Shown: positions 29,005 through 39,194, counted from the first letter of the stretch. The stretch is 64,000 nt of DNA from Labrys sedimenti (GCF_034424805.1 NZ_JAXOUF010000005.1:1-64000), one strand, 5' to 3'. Numbers and translations: made by a program. The notes: a model not told the origin generated them from the letters alone.

Positions 29005-31104
29005 ATGACACAGGAAACGCATGCCATGGCCTCCGCACGACTCGCAGATCTCTGGGACGACGCCGTCGCCAGTTCCCTCGATGAACCAGGCAAGCTGCTC
29101 TATCGCTCCAACCTGCTGGGCTCGGACCTGCGCATCACCAATTTCGGCGGCGGCAACACCTCGGCCAAGGTGACGGCAACCGATCCGCTGACGCGCCAGG
29201 ACGTCACCGTGCTCTGGGTCAAGGGCTCTGGCGGGGACATCGGCTCGATGAAGCTCGATGGTTTCTCCACCCTCTATCTCGACAAGCTCGAAGCCCTGAA
29301 GGGTCTCTATCGTGGCCTCGCGCATGAGGACGAGATGGTCGGCTATCTGCCGCATTGCACCTTCGACCTCAATCCGCGCGCCGCCTCCATCGACACGCCC
29401 CTGCATGCCTTCGTGCCCAAAATCCATGTCGATCACGTTCATCCCGACGCGGTGATCGCCATCGCCGCCTCGCGGAACGCCGAAAAATTGACGCAGGAGA
29501 TCTTCGGTGGCGAGATCGGCTTCCTGCCCTGGCAGCGGCCGGGCTTCGACCTCGGCCTCAAGCTCTCCAAGCTGGCGATCGAGAACCCGCATCTCACCGG
29601 CGTGGTGCTCGGCGGGCACGGCCTGTTCACCTGGCATGACGATGCCAAGGCCTGCTACCAGCTCACCTTGCGCATCATCCAGAAGGCCGCCGACTGGCTG
29701 GAAGCCAAGGCAAGCAAGCCCGCCTTCGAGGGCGGCAAGGTCGAGGCCCTGCCCGCTGCCGAGCGCGCCGCCATCGCCACCCGCCTGATGCCGGCCATCC
29801 GCGGCCGCATCGGCAAGGCTCAGGCCAAGGCCGGCCATTTCACCGATGCGCCGGAAGTGCTGGAATTCGTCAATTCGAATGCGCTCGCCAAGCTCGCGCC
29901 GCTCGGCACCTCCTGCCCCGACCATTTCCTGCGCACCAAGATCCGCCCCTTGGTGATCCCCTTCGCCGGCGACATCGAGGCCACCATCGCCTCGCTCGAT
30001 ACTCTGATCGAGGCTTATCGCGCCGACTACGCCGCCTATTACGAGCGCTGCAAGCATGCCGATTCCCCGGCCATGCGCGATCCCAATGCCGTGATCTACC
30101 TGGTGCCGGGCGTGGGCATGCTCTCCTTTGCCGCCGATAAGGCGACGGCCCGCATTGCCGCCGAATTCTATGTCAACGCCATCAATGTGATGCGCGGCGC
30201 CAGCGGTGTCGACAGCTATGTCGGCCTGCCCGAGCAGGAAGCCTTCAACATCGAGTACTGGCTGCTCGAGGAAGCCAAGCTCCAGCGCATGCCCAAGCCC
30301 AAGGGCCTGGCCGGGCGCACCGCCCTGGTCACCGGTGGCGCCGGCGGCATCGGCCGCGCGATTGCTGCCCGCCTGATGCAGGAAGGCGCCAATGCCGTAC
30401 TGGCCGACATCGACCAGGCCTCGCTCGACGCCGCCATCGCGGATTTCGGCAGGGTGTTCGGCAAGGACAAAGTGCGCGGCATCCGGATGGACGTCACCGA
30501 CGAGGCCAGCGTCATCGCCGCCTTCGAGGAAACGGCACGCAGCTATGGCGGCATCGACATCGTGGTCAACAATGCCGGCATTTCCTCGGCGGCTGCGGTC
30601 GAGGACACGTCGCTGGAGCTGTGGAACCGCAACATCTCCATCCTCGCCACCGGCTATTTCCTGGTGGCCCGCGAGGGCTATCGCCTGATGAAGACCGAGG
30701 GCAATGGTGGTTCCCTGGTCTTCATCGCCTCCAAGAACGGCGTCTCCGCCTCGGCCGGCGCCTCGGCCTATTGCACCGCCAAGGCGGCCGAAATCCATCT
30801 CGCCCGCTGCATGGCCCTGGAAGGGGCGCCGCACGGCATCCGCGTCAACGTCGTCAATCCCGACGCCGTGCTGCGCGGCTCCAAGATCTGGCAGGGCGAA
30901 TGGCGCCAGCAGCGCGCCGCCTCCAACAAGATCGGCGAGGACGACCTGGAGGAGTTCTACCGCAAGCGTTCCCTGCTGCAGCGCTCGGTCTATCCCGAGG
31001 ACATCGCCGAGGCTGTCTACTTCTTCGCCTCGGACCTTTCGGCCAAGTCCACCGGCAACTTCCTCAACGTCGATGCCGGCAATGTGGTGAGCTTCACGCG
31101 CTGA
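29005..31104 (+). CDS. rhaD: Bifunctional rhamnulose-1-phosphate aldolase / short-chain dehydrogenase
   Basis: A 699-residue fusion. Residues 1-about 400 are a class II aldolase/adducin domain (ITNFGGGNTSAKV; LHAFVPKIHVDHVHPDAVIA with zinc-binding histidines; GVVLGGHGLFTW). Residues about 435-699 are an SDR domain: ALVTGGAGGIGRAIAARL as cofactor loop, NNAGIS, and YCTAKAAEIH with the catalytic Tyr and Lys near 588-592. It should split rhamnulose-1-phosphate to dihydroxyacetone phosphate and lactaldehyde, then oxidise lactaldehyde. It is divergent from rhaR. No L-rhamnose isomerase or mutarotase gene is in the window. Confidence 0.9.
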   Translation: MTQETHAMASARLADLWDDAVASSLDEPGKLLYRSNLLGSDLRITNFGGGNTSAKVTATDPLTRQDVTVLWVKGSGGDIGSMKLDGFSTLYLDKLEALKGLYRGLAHEDEMVGYLPHCTFDLNPRAASIDTPLHAFVPKIHVDHVHPDAVIAIAASRNAEKLTQEIFGGEIGFLPWQRPGFDLGLKLSKLAIENPHLTGVVLGGHGLFTWHDDAKACYQLTLRIIQKAADWLEAKASKPAFEGGKVEALPAAERAAIATRLMPAIRGRIGKAQAKAGHFTDAPEVLEFVNSNALAKLAPLGTSCPDHFLRTKIRPLVIPFAGDIEATIASLDTLIEAYRADYAAYYERCKHADSPAMRDPNAVIYLVPGVGMLSFAADKATARIAAEFYVNAINVMRGASGVDSYVGLPEQEAFNIEYWLLEEAKLQRMPKPKGLAGRTALVTGGAGGIGRAIAARLMQEGANAVLADIDQASLDAAIADFGRVFGKDKVRGIRMDVTDEASVIAAFEETARSYGGIDIVVNNAGISSAAAVEDTSLELWNRNISILATGYFLVAREGYRLMKTEGNGGSLVFIASKNGVSASAGASAYCTAKAAEIHLARCMALEGAPHGIRVNVVNPDAVLRGSKIWQGEWRQQRAASNKIGEDDLEEFYRKRSLLQRSVYPEDIAEAVYFFASDLSAKSTGNFLNVDAGNVVSFTR

Positions 31105-31226
31105 TCTCTCCCATCCAAGGGCTTTGGGAAGGGATTGTGCGCCCGGCGGCGGCGGGCTAAGCGGAAAGGGTCTGTCCCGTCTGCGGGAACGGCCTCCCGC
31201 AGCGCTCAAGCAGTTCATCGCTTCCC

Positions 31227-32354
31227 ATGGCCCGGATCGCCTTCCACGCCCCGCTCAAACCAGCCGATCACCCGGTGCCGTCGGGGGATCGGGAAACGGC
31301 ACGCCTCTTTCTTGCCGCGCTGCAGGGCGCCGGTTTCGAGACCGGCATCGCCTCGACGCTGCGGACGGCGGATCCCGCCGGCGGGCGGGATTTTTCAGAA
31401 CCGGCACAGGCGGAGGTGGCCCGCCTGCTTGCTCTCTATCGCGAGCACCCGCAGGAATGGCCGGCCCTGTGGTTCACCTATCACGTCTATTACAAGGCAC
31501 CGGACCTCATCGGCCCGGCGATCACCCGGGCCCTCGGCATTCCCTATGTGATCGCCGAGGGATCACGGGCTCCCAAGCGCGCCCAGGGCGCCTGGTCCAG
31601 AGGGCACGCCCAGGCGGAAGCCGCCCTCGACGCAGCCTCGCTCATTTTCATCCTCAATCCGAACGACCGGGCCATGCTGGAAGCCGCAAGGCCCGATGGC
31701 CAGGTCCTTGTCGACCTGCCGCCCTTCATTGATGCCGCAGGCTGGCCGCTGCTGGAACCAGGCCGGCCGGAGTCCAACGCGCCGTCGACTCCCTGCCGCC
31801 TTCTCACCGTCGCCATGATGCGCGAACCCGACAAGCTGGCGTCCTATGAGATTCTGGCGGCCGCTCTGGCCGGGCTCGATGCCGATCCTTCCTGGCATCT
31901 CGATATCGTCGGCGACGGCCCGGCCCGGCCTCGGGTCGAGACGCTGTTCGCCCCCTTCGGCGAACGCGTCGTCCTGCATGGCCGCATCGACGATCGGGCC
32001 AGGCTGGCCGCCCTCTACGCGCGGGCCGATCTGCTGGCCTGGCCGGCGGTGAACGAGGCCTTCGGCATGGTTTTTCTGGAGGCAGCCCTGCAGGGTTGCC
32101 CCGCGGTCGCCGGCAGGTTCGGTGGCGTCGGCTCGGTGGTACTGGACAAACAGACCGGCCTGCTGACCAGGCCCGGTGACGCCGCCGATTTCGGCCACTC
32201 CCTCGCCGGTCTGATGCGCGACACTGCCCTGCGGCAGCGCCTTTCCGGCCAAGCCCTCGCCTTTGCCCGGCAGGAGCGTTCGCTCGCCTCAGCCTCCCGC
32301 CGCCTGCGCGAGGCCCTGCTGCCCCTGATCCAACCGGAAAAGCCCGACGCATGA
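31227..32354 (+). CDS. Glycosyltransferase family 4 protein
   Basis: A 375-residue GT-B enzyme. The C-terminal half is GT4-like: LLTVAMMREPDKLASYEILA, DIVGDGPARPRVETLF, LHGRIDDRARLAALYARADL, and the EX7E-like NEAFGMVFLEAALQGCP. The N-terminal half is less conserved. It starts at ATG 31227 with no strong Shine-Dalgarno sequence and overlaps the next gene by 4 bases (ATGA), so the two enzymes likely act on one glycan. A related pair (GT4 plus MurG-like enzyme) is at 59283-61911. The acceptor is unknown. Confidence 0.85.
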   Translation: MARIAFHAPLKPADHPVPSGDRETARLFLAALQGAGFETGIASTLRTADPAGGRDFSEPAQAEVARLLALYREHPQEWPALWFTYHVYYKAPDLIGPAITRALGIPYVIAEGSRAPKRAQGAWSRGHAQAEAALDAASLIFILNPNDRAMLEAARPDGQVLVDLPPFIDAAGWPLLEPGRPESNAPSTPCRLLTVAMMREPDKLASYEILAAALAGLDADPSWHLDIVGDGPARPRVETLFAPFGERVVLHGRIDDRARLAALYARADLLAWPAVNEAFGMVFLEAALQGCPAVAGRFGGVGSVVLDKQTGLLTRPGDAADFGHSLAGLMRDTALRQRLSGQALAFARQERSLASASRRLREALLPLIQPEKPDA

Positions 32355-34213
32355 GCCGCTCCGTCCTCATCCTCGTTACCCATCTGCTCGGCGTTGGCCA
32401 TCTCGCCCGCGCGGCCGCCCTGGCGCGCGGGCTGGCCGCCGCCGGCCATCGCGTCACCCTGGTCAGCGGCGGCCGACCCGCTCCCCTGATCCGGGTCGAG
32501 GACGCAGCCTTCGTGCAATTGCCGCCCGTCCATTGCGTCGGCGTCGATTTCCGCACGCTGCTCGGCTCCGATGGCCATGAAATCGGCGAGAACGTCCGGC
32601 AAGCCCGCATCGCGGCGATCCTGGCCGCTCTCGCCACCGCCGATCCGGACGTGGTCGTGACCGAAACCTATCCCTTCGGCCGCCGTCAGCTCGCCCCCGA
32701 ATTCCGCGCCTTGGTCGAGGCGGCGCGCCAGCGCGCCAGGCCGGTGGCCATCCTCGCCTCCATCCGCGACATCCTCAACCCGCCAGCCAAGCCGAGCCGG
32801 GTAGAAGAGACGGAGGCCGTCCTGGCTCGCTTCTATGACGGCGTGCTGGTGCATGGCGATGCTGTGGTCACGCCGCTTTCGGCGTCCTGGCCTGCCAGCC
32901 CGGGGCTGGAGCGCATGCTGACCTATACCGGCTACATCGCCGACACGACCGAGCCCGTCGAAGCCGTCCCCTCCGGCGAGATCCTGGTCTCGGGTGGCGG
33001 CAGCGCCGCCAGCCTGCCGCTCTACCGCGCCGCCATCGAGGCTGCGGCGCTTGCCGATATGCCCACGCGCTGGCGCCTGCTGGTCGGGCACGGCGTCGCC
33101 GCGGGCGATTTCGAGGCCCTGGCGGCCAGTGCAGGCGCCAAGGTCACCGTCGAGCGGGCCAGGCCGGACTTTCCTGCCTTGCTGGCGGGCGCGGCCGCTT
33201 CGGTGAGCCAGGCCGGCTACAACACCATGATCGACCTCACCCGTGCGGGCGTACCGGCGGTGATCGTGCCGTTCGAACAGGGCAAGGAAGCCGAGCAGCG
33301 CCTGCGCGCCGAGCGTTTCCATGCCCTCGGCCTCGCCGGCATCGTCGGTGAAGCCGATCTCTCCGGCTCCTCCCTGGCGGCAGCCGTCAAGGCTGCCCTG
33401 GCACGCGCGCCCGGCAAGGCGCCCGTCCTTGCCCTCGACGGCATCGCCGCCAGCGTGCGGACCGTGGAGGCGGCGGCGCAGCGGGCCGAAGAGCTGGCTG
33501 AGGCCTGGACACGTCTCGACGAAGCGCTGGCCGCCCGCCGCGAAGTCCGCCTGTGGTGGCGCGACGACGATGCCGTGGCCGCCACGCCGGCACTCGACCG
33601 CCTGATCGGCCTGGCGCGCCGCCATCAGCTGCCATTGTCCCTGGCCGCCATCCCCGCCACCGTCTCACCGAGCCTGGCCGAAGCGATCGCCGAAGAACGA
33701 CATGTCGACATTCTCGTGCATGGCCATGCCCATGCCAATCACGCCCCGCCCGGCGCCAAGAAGCAGGAACTCGGCTATCGCCCTGCCGCCGAGGTGCTGG
33801 CGGAACTCGGCCAGGGCCTCTCGACGTTGCGCTCCCGCTTCGGCGCGCGCTGCCTGCCCGTCCTGGTGCCGCCCTGGAACCGCATCGATCCGGTGCTGAT
33901 CGGCGGCCTCGCCACCCTCGGCTTTCGCGGCTTGTCCGTCGCCGGCCCGCGGCCTGCCGCCCGGCTGCATGATCTTACCGCCGTCAATATTCACATCGAT
34001 CCGATCGCCTGGAAACAAGGTGGCGGCCTCCTTGACCCCGTCCTTGTATTGTCACAGTTCATCAATGCCCTTGAACATGACGAACCCTTGGGCATACTCA
34101 CGCATCACCTCGTACACGACGCCTGGATTTGGAGTTTCCTGGATAGATTGCTCAAAAGACTCAAGAAGCACGAGAATATACGTTTCCTGCCGGCACATTC
34201 GTTATTTGCATGA
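32351..34213 (+). CDS. Fusion of MurG/GT28-like glycosyltransferase and polysaccharide deacetylase
   Basis: A 620-residue two-domain protein. Residues 1-about 380 form a GT-B glycosyltransferase: LILVTHLLGVGHLARAAALA at the N-terminus, ILVSGGGSAASL as the nucleotide-sugar strand, and SQAGYNTMIDLTRAGVPAVI with EQGKEAEQ, as in MurG-like enzymes. Residues about 395-620 look like a NodB-type deacetylase: WWRDDDAV near 400 and VHGHAHANHAPPGAKKQELG as the metal-binding His motif, with PPWNRIDP and LTHHLVHDAW later. It may transfer an N-acetyl sugar and deacetylate it in one protein. No signal peptide is seen, so it probably acts in the cytoplasm. The preceding GT4 gene overlaps it. Confidence 0.85.
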   Translation: MSRSVLILVTHLLGVGHLARAAALARGLAAAGHRVTLVSGGRPAPLIRVEDAAFVQLPPVHCVGVDFRTLLGSDGHEIGENVRQARIAAILAALATADPDVVVTETYPFGRRQLAPEFRALVEAARQRARPVAILASIRDILNPPAKPSRVEETEAVLARFYDGVLVHGDAVVTPLSASWPASPGLERMLTYTGYIADTTEPVEAVPSGEILVSGGGSAASLPLYRAAIEAAALADMPTRWRLLVGHGVAAGDFEALAASAGAKVTVERARPDFPALLAGAAASVSQAGYNTMIDLTRAGVPAVIVPFEQGKEAEQRLRAERFHALGLAGIVGEADLSGSSLAAAVKAALARAPGKAPVLALDGIAASVRTVEAAAQRAEELAEAWTRLDEALAARREVRLWWRDDDAVAATPALDRLIGLARRHQLPLSLAAIPATVSPSLAEAIAEERHVDILVHGHAHANHAPPGAKKQELGYRPAAEVLAELGQGLSTLRSRFGARCLPVLVPPWNRIDPVLIGGLATLGFRGLSVAGPRPAARLHDLTAVNIHIDPIAWKQGGGLLDPVLVLSQFINALEHDEPLGILTHHLVHDAWIWSFLDRLLKRLKKHENIRFLPAHSLFA

Positions 34214-34332
34214 AGCGCTGGATCGAAAAACGATACACACGCCAGATAGCAGTGGCGCGCGATTGCGCGTGGGAATAGTCTGGCAACCGACAAGCACCGG
34301 AAAACGGGCATCGGAGAGACTGCGGAGCGGGG

Positions 34333-36237
34333 ATGATCAACCAGCCGTTGCTGAGCGTGCGCGACCTCAGCGTAGATTTCCAGGGCGACACCGGCCTGGT
34401 TCATGCGGTGAAGAACGTGTCTTTCGACGTCTTCGAAGGGCAGACGCTGGCGGTGGTTGGCGAGTCCGGATCCGGCAAGTCGGTGACGGCGCAGGCCATC
34501 ATGGGCCTGCTCTCCAAGACGGCGCGGATCACAGGCGGCAGTTGCCTGTTCCGCGACCCCGCCACCGGCACGACGACGGATCTCGTCAAGCTCAATCCCA
34601 ACGGACCGGAGATGCGCGCCATCCGGGGCGGGCGCATCGCCATGATCTTCCAGGAGCCGATGACTTCGCTGTCGCCGGTACATACCATCGGCGACCAGGT
34701 CACCGAGGCGCTGATCGTGCATACGGGCTGTTCCCGGCGCGAGGCGAATGAGCGGGCGCTCGATCTCTTCGCCAAGATCCATTTCCGCAATCCCCAGCGC
34801 ATGCTCACCACCTATCCCTTCGAACTGTCGGGCGGCATGCGCCAGCGCGCCATGATCGCCATGGCCCTGATCTGCCGGCCGGCCCTGCTGGTCGCGGACG
34901 AGCCTACCACGGCGCTCGACGTCACCACCCAGGCGCAGATCCTCGCTCTCATCAAGGAAATCCAGGATGCCAAGAGCGCCGTGAACCAGAGCATGGCGGT
35001 GATCTTCATCACCCACGACCTCGGCGTGGTCGCCAACATGGCCGACGGGGTCGTGGTGATGTATCGCGGCGAGGTGATGGAGCTTGGCGACCGCGATGCC
35101 ATCTTCCAGAACCCGGAGCACGACTACCTCAAGGCCCTGATGCGGGCCGTGCCCCATTTCAACATGAAGCCGGGCGAAAGACTGAAGCCCCTGCGGGAGA
35201 TCGCCGTTCCGCCTCGCGGGGCCGCGACGCTGGCCCCGACCACTGCGGGCGGCGGCCCGGTCCTCCAGGTCGAGAATGTCTCCAAGACCTTCACGATGCG
35301 GTCGGGCATGTGGTCGGGCCGCGCGGAGACGATCCAGGCCCTGACCAATGTCTCGCTCTCGCTTGAACGCGGCACCACGCTGGGCCTCGTCGGCGAATCC
35401 GGCTCGGGCAAGACCACCCTGTCGCGCATGATCATGCGCGCGCCCGGCAGCGCACCGGACAGCGGCGAGGTCCGCTTCGACGACGGCAGCGGCCCGCGCG
35501 ACGTGTTCACGCTGGAAGGCGAGGCGCTCAAGGCCTATCGCCGGTCGGTCCAATTCGTGTTCCAGGACCCGTTCTCCAGCCTCAACCCACGCATGACGGT
35601 GTTCGACATCCTGTCGGAGCCCCTGCGGATCCACAGCATCGGCACCGCCGACGAACGCCATGAGCGGGTCAAGTCCCTGCTCGAGCTGGTCGGGCTCGAG
35701 CCGCAATATATGCGTCGCTACCCGCATTCCTTCTCGGGCGGCCAGCGCCAGCGCATCGGCCTTGCCCGCGCCCTGGCGCTGGAACCCAAGGTGATCCTGT
35801 GCGACGAGCCGACCTCGGCCCTCGACGTCTCGGTCCAGGCCCAGATCCTCAATCTGCTCAAGGACCTGCAGGCCGCGCTCGGCGTCTCCTATCTGTTCGT
35901 GTCCCACAACCTGGCCGTGGTGGAATACATGGCCCGCGACATTGCCGTGATGTGCCGCGGCCATATCGTGGAACAGGCGCCCCGCGAGGTGCTGTTCCGC
36001 TCGCCCCAGCATCCCTATACCAAGGCCCTCCTGCAGGCCATTCCGGACGTCGACCTTGCCAATCCGCTCGACTTCGCCAAGCTGAAGACCGGCAATGCCT
36101 CCCAGCCCGAGCAATGGCCGGCCCCCTTCGCCATCCTGCCGAACGCGCCGCCGCCCGTCATGGTAGAGGTGGAGCCTCGCCATTTCGTCCGCCTCGGCGC
36201 CGACGCGGCCAGCCAGCGCAGGGGGGAAGCGGCGTGA
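34333..36237 (+). CDS. Peptide-type ABC transporter ATP-binding protein, two fused ABC domains
   Basis: A 634-residue DppD-DppF-like fusion. Domain 1 has Walker A GESGSGKSV and FELSGGMRQRAMIAMALICR, Walker B ALLVADEPTTALD. Domain 2 starts near 308 (VLQVENVSKTF), Walker A GESGSGKTT, FSGGQRQRIGLARAL and VILCDEPTSALD. Each has the oligopeptide-family C-terminal HPYTKALL or HDYLKALM segment. GGAGCGGGG precedes ATG 34333. It overlaps the binding-protein gene by 4 bases and begins a four-gene importer operon. The transported compound (peptide, glycan fragment or opine) is unknown. Confidence 0.92.
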   Translation: MINQPLLSVRDLSVDFQGDTGLVHAVKNVSFDVFEGQTLAVVGESGSGKSVTAQAIMGLLSKTARITGGSCLFRDPATGTTTDLVKLNPNGPEMRAIRGGRIAMIFQEPMTSLSPVHTIGDQVTEALIVHTGCSRREANERALDLFAKIHFRNPQRMLTTYPFELSGGMRQRAMIAMALICRPALLVADEPTTALDVTTQAQILALIKEIQDAKSAVNQSMAVIFITHDLGVVANMADGVVVMYRGEVMELGDRDAIFQNPEHDYLKALMRAVPHFNMKPGERLKPLREIAVPPRGAATLAPTTAGGGPVLQVENVSKTFTMRSGMWSGRAETIQALTNVSLSLERGTTLGLVGESGSGKTTLSRMIMRAPGSAPDSGEVRFDDGSGPRDVFTLEGEALKAYRRSVQFVFQDPFSSLNPRMTVFDILSEPLRIHSIGTADERHERVKSLLELVGLEPQYMRRYPHSFSGGQRQRIGLARALALEPKVILCDEPTSALDVSVQAQILNLLKDLQAALGVSYLFVSHNLAVVEYMARDIAVMCRGHIVEQAPREVLFRSPQHPYTKALLQAIPDVDLANPLDFAKLKTGNASQPEQWPAPFAILPNAPPPVMVEVEPRHFVRLGADAASQRRGEAA

Positions 36238-38171
36238 ACACCGCCCTCAAGCATATTGCAGCCGCTCTCGGCCTCGCCCTCTTCCTGGCAGGCCCTGCCA
36301 TCGCGGATCCGCCGCCGGCTCCCGCTGAACCGCCTTCCCTGGTCGCCAAGATCGCTAGCGGCGACCTGCCGCCACTGCTCGATCGCATGCCGAAGGTGCC
36401 GCTGGTGGCCGACATGCTCGCCCGCAACCGCAGCCTGGGTGATTATGGCGGCGAGATCCGCACCCTGGCCGCCAAGGCCCGGGACCTGCGCTACATCAAT
36501 GTCATCGGCTATACCCGCCTCGTCGGCTATGACGAGCATCTCAACCTCGAGCCGGACATCCTGCAGGCCGTCGACAGCCAGGACGACAAGGTCTTCACCT
36601 TCACCTTGCGCGAGGGCCATCGCTGGTCGGACGGTGCCCCCTTCACCACCGAGGATTTCCGCTTCTACTGGGAGGATGTCGCCCTCAACCCCAAGATCAA
36701 TCCCGCAGGCCCACCTGCCTTCATGCTGGTCGACGGCGAGAAGCCGAAGGTCGAGATACTCGACGCCACCCATATCCGCTACAGCTGGTCCAAGCCCAAT
36801 CCGGCCTTCCTGCCCTCGCTGGCAGCGCCTGCGCCGAACTGGATCTATTCGCCGGCTCACTATCTCAAGCAGTTCCACAAGAAGTACGGGGATGCAAACA
36901 AGCTCGCCCAGATGACCGCAGACCGGCAGATGACCTCCTGGGCCGCGCTCTACAACAAGCTCGACGATCCCTACACGAACTCGAACCCCGATATGCCGAC
37001 GCTCGATCCCTGGCATGTGGTGACCAAGCCGCCGGCCCAGCAATATGTGTTCGAGCGCAACCCCTATTTCCACCGGGTCGACCCGCGCGGGCGGCAGCTT
37101 CCCTATATCGACCGCATCGTGGTCTCGATCTCGTCCGCCGGCCTGTTCGCCGCCAAGGCCAATGCAGGAGAGGTGGACCTGCTGGCCTGGGGGTTGAGCA
37201 CCAGCGACATTCCCACGCTCAAGGAAGGCGAAGCCAGCCATGCCTATCGCACGCTGGCCTGGCCGATCGCACGCGGCTCCGCCTTCGCCCTCTACCCCAA
37301 CCTCACCTGCAACGACGCAGTCTGGCGGGCGGTGCTCAGGGACGTGCGCTTCCGCCGGGCCCTGTCCATGGCCATCGACCGGCACACGCTCAACAATTCC
37401 TTGTGGTTCCGGCTCGGCATCGAGGGCAACAACACCGTGATGCCGGAAAGCGCGCTCTACAGCGAAGACGACCGCAAGCGTTGGGCTACCTATGACCCGG
37501 CGCTCGCCAAGAAGCTGCTGGACGAAGCCGGCCTCAACAAGCGTAACGCGGCCGGCTTCCGCCTGCTGCCCGACGGTCGGGAAGCGGAACTGATCGTGGA
37601 GGTGGCAGGCAATGCCCGCGACATCGCCGACGCGCTCGAGATCACCAGCGAGTTCTGGCAGGATGTCGGCCTCAAGGTGGTGGTGAAGGCCGAGGACAGC
37701 AACGACCTTGCCAAGCGCTCCTTCTCGGGCATGACCCTGATGGTGGCGAGCGAAGGCCTGGAGAATGCCATTCCGACCGCGTTGATGCCGCCCAACGGCC
37801 TGGCGCCCCTGCGCCAGGACAATTACTCCTGGCCCAAATGGGGCCAATATGCCGAAACCGGCGGCATGGCGGGTGAAAAACCCGATATGCCCGAGGCGAT
37901 CGAATTGATGTCCCTGTGGGAGCAGTGGATGAATGCCACCACGCTCAACGCCCAGGCAGCCGTCTGGCGCGAAATGCTCGCCCTTCACGCCGACCAGCAG
38001 TTCAGCATCGGCACCGTGCAGGGCGCACTCAAGCCCATCATCGTCAACAAGGCCATCCGCAACATCCCCAAGAAGGCGGTCTTTTCCTGGGAACCGACCG
38101 CGCTGATCGGTGTCTACCGCGTCGACGAATTCTACTACGACAACATCGTCGTGACGGGGAATACGCCATGA
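36234..38171 (+). CDS. ABC transporter substrate-binding protein, family 5 (SBP_bac_5)
   Basis: A 645-residue periplasmic protein, longer than DppA (about 535) and similar in size to the larger family 5 proteins. Signal peptide: VNTALKHIAAALGLALFLAG then PAIADPP. Family features are FTFTLREGHRWSDGAPFTTE, TYDPALAKKLLDEAGLNK, and FRRALSMAIDRHTLNNSLW. The GTG start overlaps the ATPase stop (GTGA) and has AGGGGGGAAG upstream. Immediately downstream are two permeases. It determines the substrate of the importer, which cannot be inferred. Confidence 0.92.
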   Translation: MNTALKHIAAALGLALFLAGPAIADPPPAPAEPPSLVAKIASGDLPPLLDRMPKVPLVADMLARNRSLGDYGGEIRTLAAKARDLRYINVIGYTRLVGYDEHLNLEPDILQAVDSQDDKVFTFTLREGHRWSDGAPFTTEDFRFYWEDVALNPKINPAGPPAFMLVDGEKPKVEILDATHIRYSWSKPNPAFLPSLAAPAPNWIYSPAHYLKQFHKKYGDANKLAQMTADRQMTSWAALYNKLDDPYTNSNPDMPTLDPWHVVTKPPAQQYVFERNPYFHRVDPRGRQLPYIDRIVVSISSAGLFAAKANAGEVDLLAWGLSTSDIPTLKEGEASHAYRTLAWPIARGSAFALYPNLTCNDAVWRAVLRDVRFRRALSMAIDRHTLNNSLWFRLGIEGNNTVMPESALYSEDDRKRWATYDPALAKKLLDEAGLNKRNAAGFRLLPDGREAELIVEVAGNARDIADALEITSEFWQDVGLKVVVKAEDSNDLAKRSFSGMTLMVASEGLENAIPTALMPPNGLAPLRQDNYSWPKWGQYAETGGMAGEKPDMPEAIELMSLWEQWMNATTLNAQAAVWREMLALHADQQFSIGTVQGALKPIIVNKAIRNIPKKAVFSWEPTALIGVYRVDEFYYDNIVVTGNTP

Positions 38172-39187
38172 TGCGTTACGTGCTGCGCCGCTTCGCCACC
38201 ATGGTGGTGACGCTGCTGCTGATCTCGCTCCTGATCTTCATCGTGATCAAGCTGCCGCCGGGCGACTTCCTCACCAACAAGATCAACGAACTGAGGGCCC
38301 AGGGCGAGACTGCCAGCATCGCCAAAGCGGAGGCGATGCGGGTGCAATACGGCCTCGACAAGCCATTGCTGCACCAATACGCCACCTGGCTCGGCGTGCT
38401 GCCCGGGCCCAACGGCTTCAACGGCCTGCTGCAAGGCTATTGGGGTTGGTCATTCGAATATGAGCAGCCCGTGAAGGCGGTGGTCGGCGACGCACTGCTG
38501 CTGACCGTTCTGCTCAATCTGGCGGTGATCGTCTTCATCCATCTCGTCGCCATCCCAATTGCCATCTATTCGGCCACCCGCCGCAATTCCATCGGCGCCC
38601 ATCTGGTGACGTTCCTGGGCTATATCGGCCTGGCGACGCCCAGCTTCCTGCTCGCCCTCGCGCTGCTGTTCTATCTCAACCGCTGGTTCGGCATTTCGAT
38701 CGGCGGCATGTTCGGGCCCGACTATACCGATGCGCCCTGGTCGTTCGGCAAGCTCGGCTCCTTCCTCAGCCATATGATCGTGCCGGTGGTGGTGATCGGC
38801 CTGGCCGGCACCGCGGGCATGATAAGGCGGCTGCGTGCCAACCTGCTCGACGAGCTCGCCAAGCAATATACGGTCACGGCCAAGGCGAAGGGACTGCCGC
38901 CGGGCCGAGCCCTGTTGAAATACCCCTTCCGCATCGCGCTCAATCCCTTCGTGGCCGATATCGGCAATCTCCTGCCCAGCATCGTCTCGGGCTCGGCCAT
39001 CGTTTCGATCGTGCTGAGCCTGCCCACGATCGGCCCGATCCTGGTGCAGGCCCTGCGCATCCAGGACCAGTATCTGGCGGGTTTCATCCTGCTCTTCGTT
39101 GCCTTCCTCACGGTGGTCGGCATGTTCATCGCGGATCTCGCCCTCGCCGTGCTCGATCCGCGCATCCGTATCGGCACCGGCAAATAG
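38168..39187 (+). CDS. Peptide-type ABC transporter permease (DppB-like)
   Basis: A 339-residue inner-membrane protein. MMRYVLRRFATMVVTLLLIS and KLPPGDFL are typical of DppB/OppB proteins; the EAA-loop region is LLDELAKQYTVTAKAKGLPP. About six transmembrane segments. The ATG overlaps the binding-protein stop (ATGA). It pairs with the next gene to form the channel. Confidence 0.92.
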   Translation: MMRYVLRRFATMVVTLLLISLLIFIVIKLPPGDFLTNKINELRAQGETASIAKAEAMRVQYGLDKPLLHQYATWLGVLPGPNGFNGLLQGYWGWSFEYEQPVKAVVGDALLLTVLLNLAVIVFIHLVAIPIAIYSATRRNSIGAHLVTFLGYIGLATPSFLLALALLFYLNRWFGISIGGMFGPDYTDAPWSFGKLGSFLSHMIVPVVVIGLAGTAGMIRRLRANLLDELAKQYTVTAKAKGLPPGRALLKYPFRIALNPFVADIGNLLPSIVSGSAIVSIVLSLPTIGPILVQALRIQDQYLAGFILLFVAFLTVVGMFIADLALAVLDPRIRIGTGK

Positions 39188-39194
39188 GACTGTA

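Noticed and set aside
28987..31218. 743-codon minus-strand frame
   Set aside because: Antisense to rhaD, with low-complexity Gly/Ala/Asp composition.
34105..36183. 692-codon minus-strand frame
   Set aside because: Antisense to the fused peptide ABC ATPase, which has all expected motifs.
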